From NCBI GenBank assembly GCA_022360315.1, contig JAKSDA010000468.1:1-43393 (forward strand): a DNA stretch of 43,393 nucleotides, written 5' to 3'. Source of the stretch: Pseudomonadota bacterium (GTDB taxonomy: Bacteria; Myxococcota_A; Polyangia; Haliangiales; Haliangiaceae). Positions 9,201-20,700 of the stretch are shown piece after piece (position 1 is the stretch's first letter; the number at the start of each line of letters is the position of its first letter). The notes beneath the pieces were generated by a model. The model saw only the letters and a program-made list of their open reading frames with translations, did not search any database and had not been told where the DNA came from. The translations under genes were made by a program, and so were the position numbers.

Positions 9201-11754
9201 GTCGCTGCGGGACGTCGAGCTATCGCAGATGCTCGTGGTCGATACGGCCGCCACCTTGCAAGCGTCTGCCCAGGCGGACGGTGAGGTGCTCCGCTGTTCT
9301 TTTGCCCGCGACAGCGGTTCCGAGGCGACACCGTGGACCACGGTCGCTCGCCTCGAAGTACATCCCGGGAAAAAGGACACCGGCGGGCCCGCCTCTGGCT
9401 CGCCCGACGCCGCGTTGTTGGACCGTCGCCCGGCCCAGGCGACCATCCACGATGGCCCCGCCTTCTATGCGGAACTCGAGCGCTGGGCCATGGCCTACGG
9501 GCCGGCGTTTCGCGCCGTAGAACAGCTATGGCTCGGACAGGACAGCATTCTGGCCAGACTGAGACTGCCGACGGCCATTCCGGCGGGCGGCCACTTCGGC
9601 GCTGTGCTGCTCGATGCCACGCTCCATGCTGCCGTCGCTCTGACCCCCGGCTTTGCTGCCGATGGAGCGGAAACCCCCTACGTGCCAGTGGCCATCAGAA
9701 GGCTCGATGTGCTGGCCCTGCCGCGGGGCGAAGGTCCCTACTGGAGCGAGGTAGAGCGTTGTGCGAGGAGCGAGCGAGGCATCGTCGCGGACATCGCACT
9801 GCGGGACAACACGGGCGCGCTCCTGGCGCGATTCGACGGAGTCGAGCTGCGTCGCACGCAATCTCAGGCCCAAAACCCATTGCTGCGGGGCCTGCTCGAT
9901 GTGGAGTGGGAGTGCAATTCGCTGCCCGATGAGCGATCCGACACCGCACCGCGGTCTTGGTTGATCTTTGCCGAGCACTCCGAGCTCGACGCGCCACACG
10001 ATGACGATGCCCGGCGGGACGCCGAACACCTGGTGGCGGAGCTGCGTCAGCGGGGTCATCGCTGTACGCTGGCACTGACCAGGTCCCCGGCGGCCGGGGC
10101 GAGCGACGCTATCCGCTGCGATCCCGCGACTGACAACCTGTCCGCAGTGCTGGAGCGCGCCTTTCCCGCGCAGTATGCCGACGGCGCACAGGTGGTATTT
10201 CTGGCCGCAAAAGGGCGCCCGATTGCCCGGGCAGAGGCATGGCAATCGGCCCTTTCGTGGGGGTGCGTCGGGGTGACCCGGCTCATCCAGGCCATGTCAA
10301 AGCATCCATTCGAGCTGCGCCCCCGGCTGTGGTTACTCAGCCGGGGTGCGCACATGGTGGCGGGCTCGGGTGCCGATCCCTGGCAGGCGCCGATGAACGG
10401 CGTCGGTCGGGTGGTCGCGGTCGAGCGCGCCGAGCTCGAGACCATCCGGGTCGACCTCGAGGCCCAGCTCGATCCCAGGCGGCTCGTGCACGAGCTCTTG
10501 CACAACGACGGCGAGGATGAGATCGCATACCGAGATGGCCAGCGTTATGTCGCTCGCCTGCGTCGCCATCCACTGGCCGGTCCGGACTCACCGTCCGATG
10601 AGGTGCGCTTCGCCGCTGATGGTACCTACCTGGTAACCGGTGGCACAGGGGGGATCGGTCTGGAGGTCGCCGGGTGGCTGGTCCGCCATGGGGCGGGTCA
10701 TGTGGTGCTCACTGGTCGGCGGGGACCCGGTGTCGCGGCGCAAGAGCGTATTGCTGGGTTGCAGCGAGTCGGTGCACAGATCGACATGTATCGGGCCGAT
10801 GTCAGCTGCGAGGCCGACGTGGTGGCGTTACTGCATCGCATCGAAACCCAGCTGCCGCCATTACGAGGGGTCTTTCACGCCGCCGGGGTACTCGACGACG
10901 CTCCCATCGGCGAACTCGACCACGCGCGTTTCGTGCAGGTGGCCGGGCCCAAACTCGCCGGTGCGTGGCATCTGCATCATCACACGCAGAGCGCAGCGCT
11001 CGACCATTTCGTGCTGTTCTCGTCGATCTCTGCACTTCTCGGTATTCCGGGGCAGGCCAATTACGTGGCGGCAAATGCCTTCGTCGACGCCCTTGCCCAT
11101 GCCCGACGAGCTGCCGGGCTCCCCGGGCTGAGCATCAACTGGGGCGCGTGGGGCGAGGTCGGCATGGTGACTGCGCAGGAACACCGCCAGGCTCACCTGG
11201 CCGCGCTGGGCCTGTCCACATTCCGCCCGGCCCTGGCGATCGAGGCCCTGGCAGTGCTCTTGCCCGCGACCTGCGCGCAAAAGGGCGTTGCTCGACTGGA
11301 CGCGGAGCGATGGCGAAATCGCTACCCGCACGTCGCCCGCGGCTCGTTGATGCGGCACCTTCTGCGCAAGCAGGGCGGGCGTGGTGCGGTGGCTTCGGCC
11401 GCGGACATCCGTCAAATCATCGTCCACCTCAGCGATCCGTTGCAGCGATCCGCGCGACTTATCGAGCACATCCAGGAGCAGGTCGGCGATATCACCGGGC
11501 TGGACCCCGCACGGGTCGGTGATGAGGTGCCATTTGCCGCGCTCGGCCTGGACTCGCTGATGTCGCTGGAGCTGCGGGGGCGCATGCAGGAACAACTGGG
11601 CGTGGAGCTGCCGCTGTCCCGAATCGTGGACGGAGGCACCGTGCGCGCAATCGGCGAACTGGTTCTCGAAAAGCTCGCCGCCGCGTTCGTATTGCGCAGT
11701 GATGCGCCGCGCCCCGCTCAAGACTTAGCCGATGTCGAGGAACTTTGCATTTGA
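6196..11754 (+). CDS. Type I PKS module KS-AT-DH-KR-ACP
   Basis: 1852 aa. The N-terminal docking helix (SPLKRALLAIEGLEARL) precedes the KS at about 36-460 with Cys209, His344 (HGTGT) and His384 (IGH), all intact. The AT (about 570-880) has Ser665 in GHSVGE and YAFHS at 765-769, a mixed motif that most likely means malonyl-CoA. The DH (about 939-1200) has His972 in an intact HxxxGxxxxP and Asp1140 in DATLH. The KR has its NADPH loop at about 1480 (TGGTGGIG), an LDD motif (B-type) and Tyr1623. The ACP has Ser1787. No ER is present, so the module should add a trans-type C=C unit. The C-terminus ends in DVEELCI, very like the end of the protein at 35078. Both sit directly before a TubC-type docking domain, so this is probably the donor motif for the NRPS-PKS protein that starts 17 bp downstream. 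Confidence 0.95.
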   Translation: MDDTQPTESLSPLKRALLAIEGLEARLRSYQRDARAPIAIVGVGCRWPGGVDSLDAFTRIAGRGDAILSPLPVERFAAHPLVDLEDFRASDHAAERGGFLSREEIEGFDAGFFRITPREAQRMDPQQRLFLRVAWEAMEHAGIDPFSLRGSRTDVYVGVHGRDYAQLGRQLDDKVSVHYSPGVDTSYIAARLSHFLDLRGPALAIDTACSSSLVAVHLACRSLRSGNAELALAGGIKLVLAPEIGMFLRQTGAMSPTGRCSPFDANADGMVQGEGCGVVVLKRLADAQRDGDPIMAVLRGSAVNHDGTGGGLTVPNPQAQTSLIRDALADADLDPSSIAYLEAHGTGTKVGDPIELRAIARAYCQGRRADNPLLVGSIKACIGHTESAAGIAGLIQAISILRGGTVPPAPSFAQPSPELGKEASLVRIARDGAQLARSSEPWRAGVSSFGMSGVNAHVVLEAAPESAHADRDRTESGSKDSGPQLVMLSAASAEAIEAMAHRLSEIVTAQADETPLDNMAYTLSCHRARHRYRAALVASSHDEFVDGLSRLLDGRGSPRLARGESQTSPAVGPVFVFSGQGSQWVGMGRELAAAEPAFAAALTEIDTRLQRLAGWSLAEVLGPKVPDTALDDTARAQPAIFAIQVALAALYRAHNVEPAAVVGHSVGEIAAAHVAGIYELEEALALVVRRGELMSQTRGQGYMAAVRAAPAAIEDLLEQAGTEVSIAATNTPDSCVLSGATAALDALLDRVKAREFSVQRLRVDYAFHSHQMDALVEPMGNLVKALRAREPRCAVLSTVLGEAITGPAQLDSAYWQQNLRGRVRFAEAIEAALARGHRCFVEVAPHAALAADIRSMLADATGNGRVVVAQRRKQPQQIAFLASLGELFCAGVEVDLSPRWTSATRVELPAYPWQLERFWLPTTTGRARAVGHLTARSGHPWLGPAIRPSFAPNTRLWQVELAAEPDTPLADHRIGGQAVCPAAVYLEGAIHAGLEAGLAVPLSLRDVELSQMLVVDTAATLQASAQADGEVLRCSFARDSGSEATPWTTVARLEVHPGKKDTGGPASGSPDAALLDRRPAQATIHDGPAFYAELERWAMAYGPAFRAVEQLWLGQDSILARLRLPTAIPAGGHFGAVLLDATLHAAVALTPGFAADGAETPYVPVAIRRLDVLALPRGEGPYWSEVERCARSERGIVADIALRDNTGALLARFDGVELRRTQSQAQNPLLRGLLDVEWECNSLPDERSDTAPRSWLIFAEHSELDAPHDDDARRDAEHLVAELRQRGHRCTLALTRSPAAGASDAIRCDPATDNLSAVLERAFPAQYADGAQVVFLAAKGRPIARAEAWQSALSWGCVGVTRLIQAMSKHPFELRPRLWLLSRGAHMVAGSGADPWQAPMNGVGRVVAVERAELETIRVDLEAQLDPRRLVHELLHNDGEDEIAYRDGQRYVARLRRHPLAGPDSPSDEVRFAADGTYLVTGGTGGIGLEVAGWLVRHGAGHVVLTGRRGPGVAAQERIAGLQRVGAQIDMYRADVSCEADVVALLHRIETQLPPLRGVFHAAGVLDDAPIGELDHARFVQVAGPKLAGAWHLHHHTQSAALDHFVLFSSISALLGIPGQANYVAANAFVDALAHARRAAGLPGLSINWGAWGEVGMVTAQEHRQAHLAALGLSTFRPALAIEALAVLLPATCAQKGVARLDAERWRNRYPHVARGSLMRHLLRKQGGRGAVASAADIRQIIVHLSDPLQRSARLIEHIQEQVGDITGLDPARVGDEVPFAALGLDSLMSLELRGRMQEQLGVELPLSRIVDGGTVRAIGELVLEKLAAAFVLRSDAPRPAQDLADVEELCI

Positions 11755-11771
11755 ACGAGGAACAGAATCCC

Positions 11772-14700
11772 ATGAGCGATAGCAAATCCGATTCGATGGC
11801 CACCCTTCTGCAACGTCTTTCGGACGCCGGAGTCGAGCTCTGGCTCGACGGGGATAGGGTCAGGGTCAGGGCCCCTCGCGGTGAACTCGGCGATGATCTA
11901 CGCAGTGCGCTGAGCGAGCACAAGGCCGAGTTGCTCGCCATGCTGCGGGACCGCCACAGCGAGCCCGTGTCCGCTGTTCTGCCGCCGATGGTGGCAAATC
12001 CCGATCATCGATACCAGCCCTTCCCGATGACCGATATGCAGCAGGCCTACTGGGTCGGCCGGTCGGGCGACGTCGAGATGGGACTACCCATGCACGCCTT
12101 CAACGAGATCGATTGCCCCGAACTCGATCTCGGCCGCCTCGAGGACGCCTGGAATGCACTCGTGCGTCGCCACGAGATGTTGCGGGCGGTCACGACCCCG
12201 GACGGTCAACAGCGAATCTTCGAGGAGGTGCCGCGTTATGTGATACCACAGGTGGACCTGCGCGGTCGCGACCCGGCCGAGGTCGAGGCTACTCTGGCGG
12301 CGACCCGGGCCCGTCTCGAGCACCAGGCCCTGCCGCTCGATCGATGGCCGCTCTTCGAGTTGAGCGCTCACCTTTTGGACCGGTCGACGCGGCTGTTCAT
12401 GAGCATCGACGGCACCTTCCTCGATGCGTGGAGCTTCCAGATCCTCTACCGGGAGCTCATCCAGCTCTACAAGGATGCCACAGCGCAGCTCCGGCCGGCC
12501 TCGATCGAGGCTTCCTATCGCGACTACGTACTCGCCCTGGAGCAATTGCGCAAGACCGACCAATATGCCGCGTCACTCGCGTACTGGCGCGAGCGTATCG
12601 AAACACTGCCGCCCGCCCCCGAATTGCCGATGGTGCGCAATCCGGCCGCGATCGACACACCCACCTTCAAACGCTGGATGTCGCGGCTGGAGCCGGCCCA
12701 GTTCCGGACGATCAAGCGCCGCGCCAAAGAACGGGGCTTGACCCCACCCGGCCTGCTAATGGCCGCCTTTACCGAGGTTCTCGCCCGATGGAGCAAGCGC
12801 AAGCGCTTCACTCTCAACGTGCCCATGTTCAACCGGCAGCCGTTGCACCCCCATATCAACAGCGTGATGGGCACCTTCTCGTCATTCACTCTGCTGGAGG
12901 TGACGCACGACGCTGAGCGTACATTCACCGAACGGGCGCGCGCGCTGCAGAGCCAGATGTGGCGGGACCTCGAGCACCAGTATGTGGGAGGGGTGCGGGT
13001 GCTGCGGGAGATGTTCCGCGAGCGCGGACAGATCAGCGGCGCCGTGATGCCCGTGGTGTTCACCAGCTTTCCCACCGACGTGGACGGGTGGTCGTCGTAC
13101 TGGATCGACTACCTCGAGGAGGAACTGGGCGAGGTTCGCCACGCGCTCACGCAGACCCCGCAAGTGTGGATCGACCACCAGGTGCTTTACCAGGGCGAGG
13201 GATTGTTCTTCAACTGGGACGCTGCCGACGAACTGTTCCCGCCCGGGATGATCGATGCCATGTTCGAGGCCTATTGCGGTCTGCTCGACCGGCTAGCGGC
13301 TGACGAAGACGTGTGGGAGGCCCGTGATCTCGGCTTGGTGCCGCCGTCTCAGCTCGCCGTCATCGACTCGCTCCAGGGTGAGTCGCGGCCCGTGCCCGAC
13401 GAGTTGCTCCAGCATGGCTTCTTCGAGCAGGCGAGGCAGCAGCCCGACCGGGTTGCCATACTCAGCGAAAGGCGCCAGCTCAGCTACCGAGAACTGGCCG
13501 TCCGCGCACTCGAGCTTTCCGCACGGGTGCGGCTGGCCAACCCCGCAAACAGCCCGGTTGCCATCGTGATGGACAAGGGCTGGGAGCAGATCGTGGCAGT
13601 CCTCGGCATTTTGCAGGCAGAGGCGCCCTACGTCCCGCTGGACGCTGATTCGCCCACCAGGCGGTTGCATCTACTGCTGGCCGATTGCGGGGCCCGCGTG
13701 GTTATTACCCAGCCGAACCTGGCAGGTTCTGTGGAATGGCCCGAAGGCATCGACGTCCTGGTTGTCGATGAGGCCGATGTGGACGGCGAGACGGCCGGCG
13801 AGACGGCCGGCGAGACGGCCGGCGAGGCTGGTGAAGAAGGAGTGCTCACCGAGGACTGCGACCCCGATGCGCTGGCCTATATCATCTACACCTCCGGCTC
13901 CACCGGGCGGCCCAATGGGGTGATGATCTCCCACCGCAGCCTGCTCAACTGCATCCGAGAGACCAATCGGACATACGGGGTGAGTGCACAGGATCGCGTA
14001 TTCGCGGTGACCAGCCTGCACCATGATCTGGCGATGTTCGATATTTTCGGGCCGCTATCCCTGGGCGGAGCGCTCGTCATGCCCGAGGCGACCCATCGCC
14101 AGGATCCTCATGAGTGGCTCGCTCTCCTGACAACGTATGGCGCCACGCTATGGAATTCAGTGCCCGCGATGATGGAGATGCTTCTCGATTTCGCCGAGGG
14201 CACCGGAGCCCGGTTACCCGCGAGTTTGCGGATAGCGCTACTGGGCGGCGATTGGATTCCCCTGTCCATTCCGTCGCGGTTGCAGGCACAGGTTCCCGGA
14301 GCGCAACTGGTCAGCATTGGAGGACCTACCGAGACCACAGTGTGGAATATCTGGTTCCCGGTCAAGACGGTAGACCCGACGTGGAAAAGCATCCCCTACG
14401 GTCGGCCGATCGCCAACACGCGTTACTACATTCTCGACCAAGCTCTCCAGGACTGCCCGCTGGGGGTCCCGGGCGAGATGTGCGTGGCCGGGGTAAGCCT
14501 GGCTCGCGGTTACCTCAATCGGCCCGACAAGCAAAAAGAGCGCTTTGTCACCCACCCGCGGACTGGTGAGCGTCTGTACCGGACGGGCGACCTCGGGTGT
14601 TACGAACCCGACGGGACCATCCAGATCCTGGGGCGGGTCGATTCGCAGCTGTCGATCCGGGGCTACCGCATCGAACCCGGGGAGATCGAGGCAGAGCTCA

Positions 14701-17700
14701 ACGTCCAGCCCGGTGTGCGCCAGGCCGTGATCGTGGCGATGGGTGAGGGGTTGGACAAAAAGCTCGTCGCCGGCATCGTGCCCGAGAGCGGAGTATCCCT
14801 GGATACGGGGACACTGCGGTCGGCCTTGATGCAAGCGCTGCCCAGGCACCTGGTGCCGTCACGGCTGGTCGTGTTGGATGAGCTGCCGTTGACCCGCAAT
14901 GGCAAAGTGGATCGCAAACGTCTGCCCGACATGGTCGACGCCATTGGTCCGGACGCTGTGCAGGCCGCCGCACCCGCGCCTATCACCCGAGTCATCGGAC
15001 AGAAATCCGCCAATCGCAAAGACCGGAAATCCGGTCGAGAAAGAGCTGCTCTCGGTGCCAAATTAGCCGAGATTCTGCGCCTTGAAACGATCGATGAGAA
15101 CGCCAACTTCTTCGAGTTGGGCGCGTCCTCGATGGACATGATCCGCCTTCAGGTATGGATTCACGACACGCTGGGCGTGGAGGTATCGATCGCCGAGCTC
15201 TTCAACCAGCCCACACTGAGTCGTCTCGGCGCGTATCTCGGCGGCGATGAAGCGGAAACCGGCACATCAGTCGAGCTGATGCAGCCTCGCGGGCACGGCG
15301 CGGACGACGCGGTCGCGATCATCGGGATGAGCAGTCGTTTTCCCGGCGCCCCCGACGTCGACACCTTCTGGCGCAACCTGCGCGATGGGGTCGACTCCAT
15401 CGAGACCTTTGACGACCGCGAGTTGTACGCGCTGGGCATCGATCCCGCCATCATCCAGAATCCCGCCTATGTCCCCGCAGGCGGCGTCCTGGACGATATC
15501 GAGTATTTCGACGAGGGGTTCTTCGACATCAGCCCCCGCGAGGCGCGGACTATGGATCCGCAACAGCGCATCTTTCTCGAGTGTGCCTGGACGGCGCTGG
15601 AGGACGCCGGCTACCCGGTGGAGCAAATCGCGGCGCGCACCGGTGTGTTTGCGGGCAAGAGCGTGAGCAATTACGACTTCCCGTACCCCGATCTCACCCA
15701 GCCGATCTCGTTCTTTCAGCATCTGGTCGGCAACGACAAGGATTATCTCGCCACCCAGACCTCCTACAAGCTGGGCCTGCGCGGGCCCAGCCTCAACCTC
15801 CACAACGCTTGCTCCACCTCGCTGGTCGCGGTGGCTGTGGCCTGCCAGCAGCTGCGCGCGGGTACCTGTGATGTCGCCCTTGCCGGGGGCATCACGATCA
15901 AGCTGCCGCAGCGTCAGGGCTACCTCTACGAGGAGGGGGCCGTGTTTTCGCGCGACGGAAAATGCCGGGCGTTCGATGCCCGGGCCAGCGGCACGGTACC
16001 GGGCAGCGGAGTGGGGATCGTGGTGCTCAAGCGCCTGGCCGACGCGCAGGCGGACGGCGATCGCATCTACGCGGTGATCAAGGGAGCTGCGCTCAACAAC
16101 GACGGCCACCACAAAGTGGGCTTTACCGCGCCGAGCGTCGAAGGGCAGGCCGAGGTGATCCGCGCCGCTCATGCGGACGCGGGTGTCGCCCCGGAGACCA
16201 TCACCTATATCGAGGCGCATGGCACGGGTACGGCGATCGGTGACCCCATCGAGATGAGCGCGCTGACCAAGGCGTTCGGGTCTTGCTCGGATCGCCGTGG
16301 TTCTTGTGCGCTGGGCTCGGTCAAGACCAATATCGGCCACCTCGACTCGGCTGCTGGCGTGGCCGGTCTCATCAAGGCCGCGCTCGCCATCCATCACGGT
16401 GAACTGCCGCCCACTCTCCACTACGAGGCGCCCAATCCGAGCATCGATTTCGAGCGTACGCCCTTTTTTGTCAACACTACGTTGCGGCCGTGGCAGACCG
16501 ACGCGGAGCCCAGGCGTGCTGGCGTCAGCTCGTTTGGCATCGGCGGCACCAACGCGCACGTTGTCCTGGAAGAGCCACCGCCGGTGCATATGCCCGAGAT
16601 CGCCCCGGCCGACGACATTCCAGAGCGCAGCTGCCACTTGCTGACGCTGTCGGCCCGCTCCGAGGGTGCGCTGCAGGCGCTGGCCGCGCGCTATGCGGAT
16701 TTCATCGAGGAAAGCGGTCACCCGCTGGCCGACATTTGCTTCTCGGCCTTCACCACGCGTACCCACTTCGCCGAACGCCTGGCCGTGGTGGCGTCCACGC
16801 CCGCTCAGTGCGTCGAACGACTGCGTTCCTTTGCGCGCGGTGAGGTTGGCCCAGGGGTGATCCGAGGTACCCAGCAGGGCACGCCCAAGATCGCCCTGCT
16901 ATTTACTGGACAGGGCTGCCAGTACGTCGACATGGGACGTACACTGTACGAGACCGAGCCTCGCTTTGCCCGCCTTATTGATCGCTTCGATGAAGTGCTC
17001 ACACCGATCTGGGGGCGGTCGCTGATCGACGTGCTCTACCCGGTTGAGGGCGAGCCCTCACCGCTCGATGAGTTCACGTACGCCCAGGGGTGTCTGTTCG
17101 CACTGGAGTATGCGCTGGCCGAACTGTGGCGAGCGTGGGGAGTAGAACCTGCGTTGGTGCTCGGTCACAGCACTGGCGAGTACATTGCGGCGAGCTACGC
17201 CGGGGTGTTCACCCCCGAGGTGGGCGCCTCCCTGCTCGCTCGACGCGGCATGCTCATGGACGCCAAGGCCGAGGAAGGTGCCACCCTGGTGGCGTTTGCC
17301 GCCGAGGAGGTGCTGCGGTCGCGGCTGGAACCGTGGGGCGACGAGGTGTCGATCGCTGCGATCAACGGCCCGGAGAACGTCGCCATCTCGGGTAGCGAGC
17401 ACGTCATGGCCCGGGTGGAGGCGAGCCTGGACGCCGAGGGCATCGAGGTGCGCCGCCTCAACATCCCCAAAGCGGCCCACTCGCCGTTGATGGAGCCAAT
17501 TCTGGCCGACTTTCGGGCGCTGCTCGAGACCCTGCCGATGGAAGCTCCTGATCGGGAAATCGTCTCCAACCTCACCGGACAACTGGCCGACCACGAGATG
17601 GCGACAGCCGACTACTGGTGCCGCCAGGTGCGGCAGCCGGTGCGCTTCGCCGAGTGCATGCACACCCTGGATGCACAGGGCGTGACCCACTATGTGGAAG

Positions 17701-20700
17701 TGGGCCCCAAGGCCACGCTCCTGGGCCTCGGTCCGCAGTGCGTCGAGGGACCCGCGGATTGGGTCCAGAGCCTGGCGCCCGACAGCGACGACTGGACTCA
17801 GATGTTGCTCGGTGTGGGACAGCTCTACGTGCAGGGCGTTCCCATTGACTGGGACGGCTTCGAGGGAGGCCGGCCACGGCGCCGCGTGCCTCTGCCCTGC
17901 TATGCGTTCCAGCGAAACCGCCACTGGGTCGAGCCATTTACTGCTTGGACGCTGCGCAAGGCGGACCGCACACAGGTGCAGCCGACCCAGCGGCACCCAC
18001 TCATGGGCACTGAGATCGCATCGCCCGCGCTCGCCACGGGGCAGCGCTTGTTCAGAGTTCTACTCACGGCCGATCGGCCTGGCTTTCTCGCTCATCACCG
18101 GGTGTTCGACGCGCCTGTGCTGCCCGGGGCCGCCTACCTCGAAATCATGCGGAGCGCGGCGGAGCAGGTACTCGCCGCGTCGCAGGTCGTGCTGGAGGAT
18201 GTGACGCTCGATGCCGTGATGTCCCTGAACGTGGACACTGCAACCGAGGTGCAAACAACGGTGACCCCGGACGGGGAATCGTACCGCATAGAGATCTTCA
18301 GCCGTGCCGAGGGAGGGACCGACGACCCCTGGGTGCGGCACGCAGCAGGTATCGTGCGTTCCGCGGTCGCGGACGAACTGAGCCTGCCTGTGGAGCTGGA
18401 TTCCTGGCGCGCCGCCTGCCCCGAGTCGATCGAGGTCGCCGACTACTACGGCAAGGCCGAAGACGACGGTGTGAGCTTTGGCCCGAGCTTTCGCGGGATC
18501 CGGGCGCTTTGGCGGAATGTCGACCAGAGCCTCGGCAACGTGGAGCGGCCTGCAGCCATCGAACTGGATGCCGAGCGCTACGGTTGGCATCCAGCCCTGC
18601 TCGACGCATGCCTGCAGGTAGTCGGTGCCGCCTACCCCGAACTAGGTGTCGGTCTGGTCTATTTGCCCCGTCGCTGCCACCGCGTATGGATGCGCGGCCG
18701 GCTGCCGGAACGGGCCTGGGTTCACGCCCAAGTGCGTCCCGCACAGGGCCACGCCACGCTGCACGCCGCCATCGACATCGTCGATGGCGAGGGACAGCTG
18801 TGCGGGCGGCTCGACGGCTTCGAGCTGCGTCGGGTGGCGCGCTCGACGTTGATGGGCACGCACGCCGAGCAAGCGCTGGCCCGGACACTGCTGGGCATCC
18901 AGTGGACTGAGCTCGATGACGACGACGCCGACCCAGTGGCAGCTAAGGACCAAGCGGGGACCTGGGTACTCTTGGCCGACGACGGATCGCTCTCGCGCAA
19001 CCTTGCCGCGCGTGCCGCGACGGTTGGGGCCTCTGTGCTGACAGTTCGTCGCGGCCGCGGCTTTCGACAGGTGAATGCCACGAGCTACGAGGTCGACCCG
19101 GCGTCGCAGGAGGACCTGCAGGCGCTGTGGGAGGCGCTGGCAAGCCTTTTGATCGCCCGCTCGACCCGCATTGTCCACGCCTGGGGCGTCGACCTGGATG
19201 CGGACGAGGCGTCCTATCGCTCGACACCGCTGGCCAGCACGACACAGGGCTGCACCGAGCTCCTGCAGGTCGTTCGGAGCCTGGGCGACATTGCGTGCGA
19301 GGGTCAGTTGTGGGTGCTTACTCGTGGCGCCCGCTCGGTGGCCGACGAGCGGTCGCCAAACCCCGGTCAGGCAGCGTTATGGGGCATGGCGCGCGTCATT
19401 GAACGCGAGCAACCCCACCTGGACACGACGTGCCTCGATCTCGATCCGGATACCGCAGCGAGCGTCGAGGCCGAGGCCGAGGCCGAGGCGCTGGTGAATC
19501 GGATCGCCAGGGCGCGCTCCACGTCCACTGAACGGCAGCTCGCCCACAGGAACGGCCGCTGGTTGGCGGCACGACTCGCACCGCTCGGCGAGCCAGCGGC
19601 CACCGACCAGACCTCCCGGCAAGGAATGCGAGGCGGAGTTCATACCGAGACAGTACAGTTGCGGGCCGACGGCGCGTACATCATCACCGGCGGACTGGGC
19701 AGGCTCGGGCCGCTGGTCGCCGACCGGCTGATCGTGCGGGGAGCCGGCCACGTCGTACTGGTCGGGCGCCGTGCTCCGGCCCCCGATGTGCGCCGCCGTA
19801 TCGACGCTCTCGAGCGGGCCGGGGCGCGCGTCACCGCGGCCGAAATCGACGTCACCGACGGCGACGCCATGGACACCTTGTTCACTCAGCTGGACGCCGA
19901 GGGGACCCCGGTGCGCGGCATTGTTCACGCGGCCGGGACCCTGCGCGATGGCCTGCTGCACCAGCAGTCACAAAAGACCTTTGCCGAGGTGTTGGCGCCC
20001 AAGGTTGCCGGCGCGTGGAATCTGCACCAGATCAGCCAGACGCGTTCGCTGGACTTCTTTGTGCTGTTCTCGTCGGTCGCCGGGTTGCTGGGGACTCCGG
20101 GCCAGGCCAACCACGCGGCGGCCAGCGCCTTCCTCGACGCCCTTGCGGCTCATCGCCGCGCAGCGGGCCTTCCGGCGGTCAGTATCGCCTGGGGCCCATG
20201 GGCAGGCGCAGGCGCCCACAAAACGCTCGATCAGGGCCCCCTGCCGGGGATCGCCCCCCTGTCTGTGTATCAAGCGCTCGATGCTCTCGACCGCCTTCTC
20301 GTCGAGGGCCGCTCTGAGGTGGCCGCGGCCGCCATTGATTGGACGCAAAGTGGGTCGTGGGCGAGTTCGGCCTTCTACGCGCCAATGATCGGCAACACGC
20401 CGCAGACCGCCGCAGACGAGCATCGTGGCGCGATGATGGCCGAATTGCAGAGTGCCCCGGTCGAGCGGCGCCTCAGCTTGCTGACCGAGTTCGTTCGCAT
20501 GCAGGTGGCCTGGGTTAGCGGTGTCGAGGGCCCGGCAGCGGTCGATGCCGAGTTGGGCTTCATCGCCATGGGAGTGGACTCCCTGGCCATGCTCCAGCTC
20601 AAGAACCGCCTGGTCGCCGGCCTCGGCATCAGCCTGCCCGCTACCGCGGTGTTCAACTACCCAACCGTGAACGCGCTGATCGAGCATCTGCGCGGCGCTG

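Noticed and set aside
15267..16766. Long antisense frame (499 codons) opposite the NRPS-PKS gene
   Set aside because: Shadow of the high-GC coding strand; the + strand carries unambiguous PCP and KS motifs here. The same holds for the antisense frames at 24184-26010 and 27716-29326.
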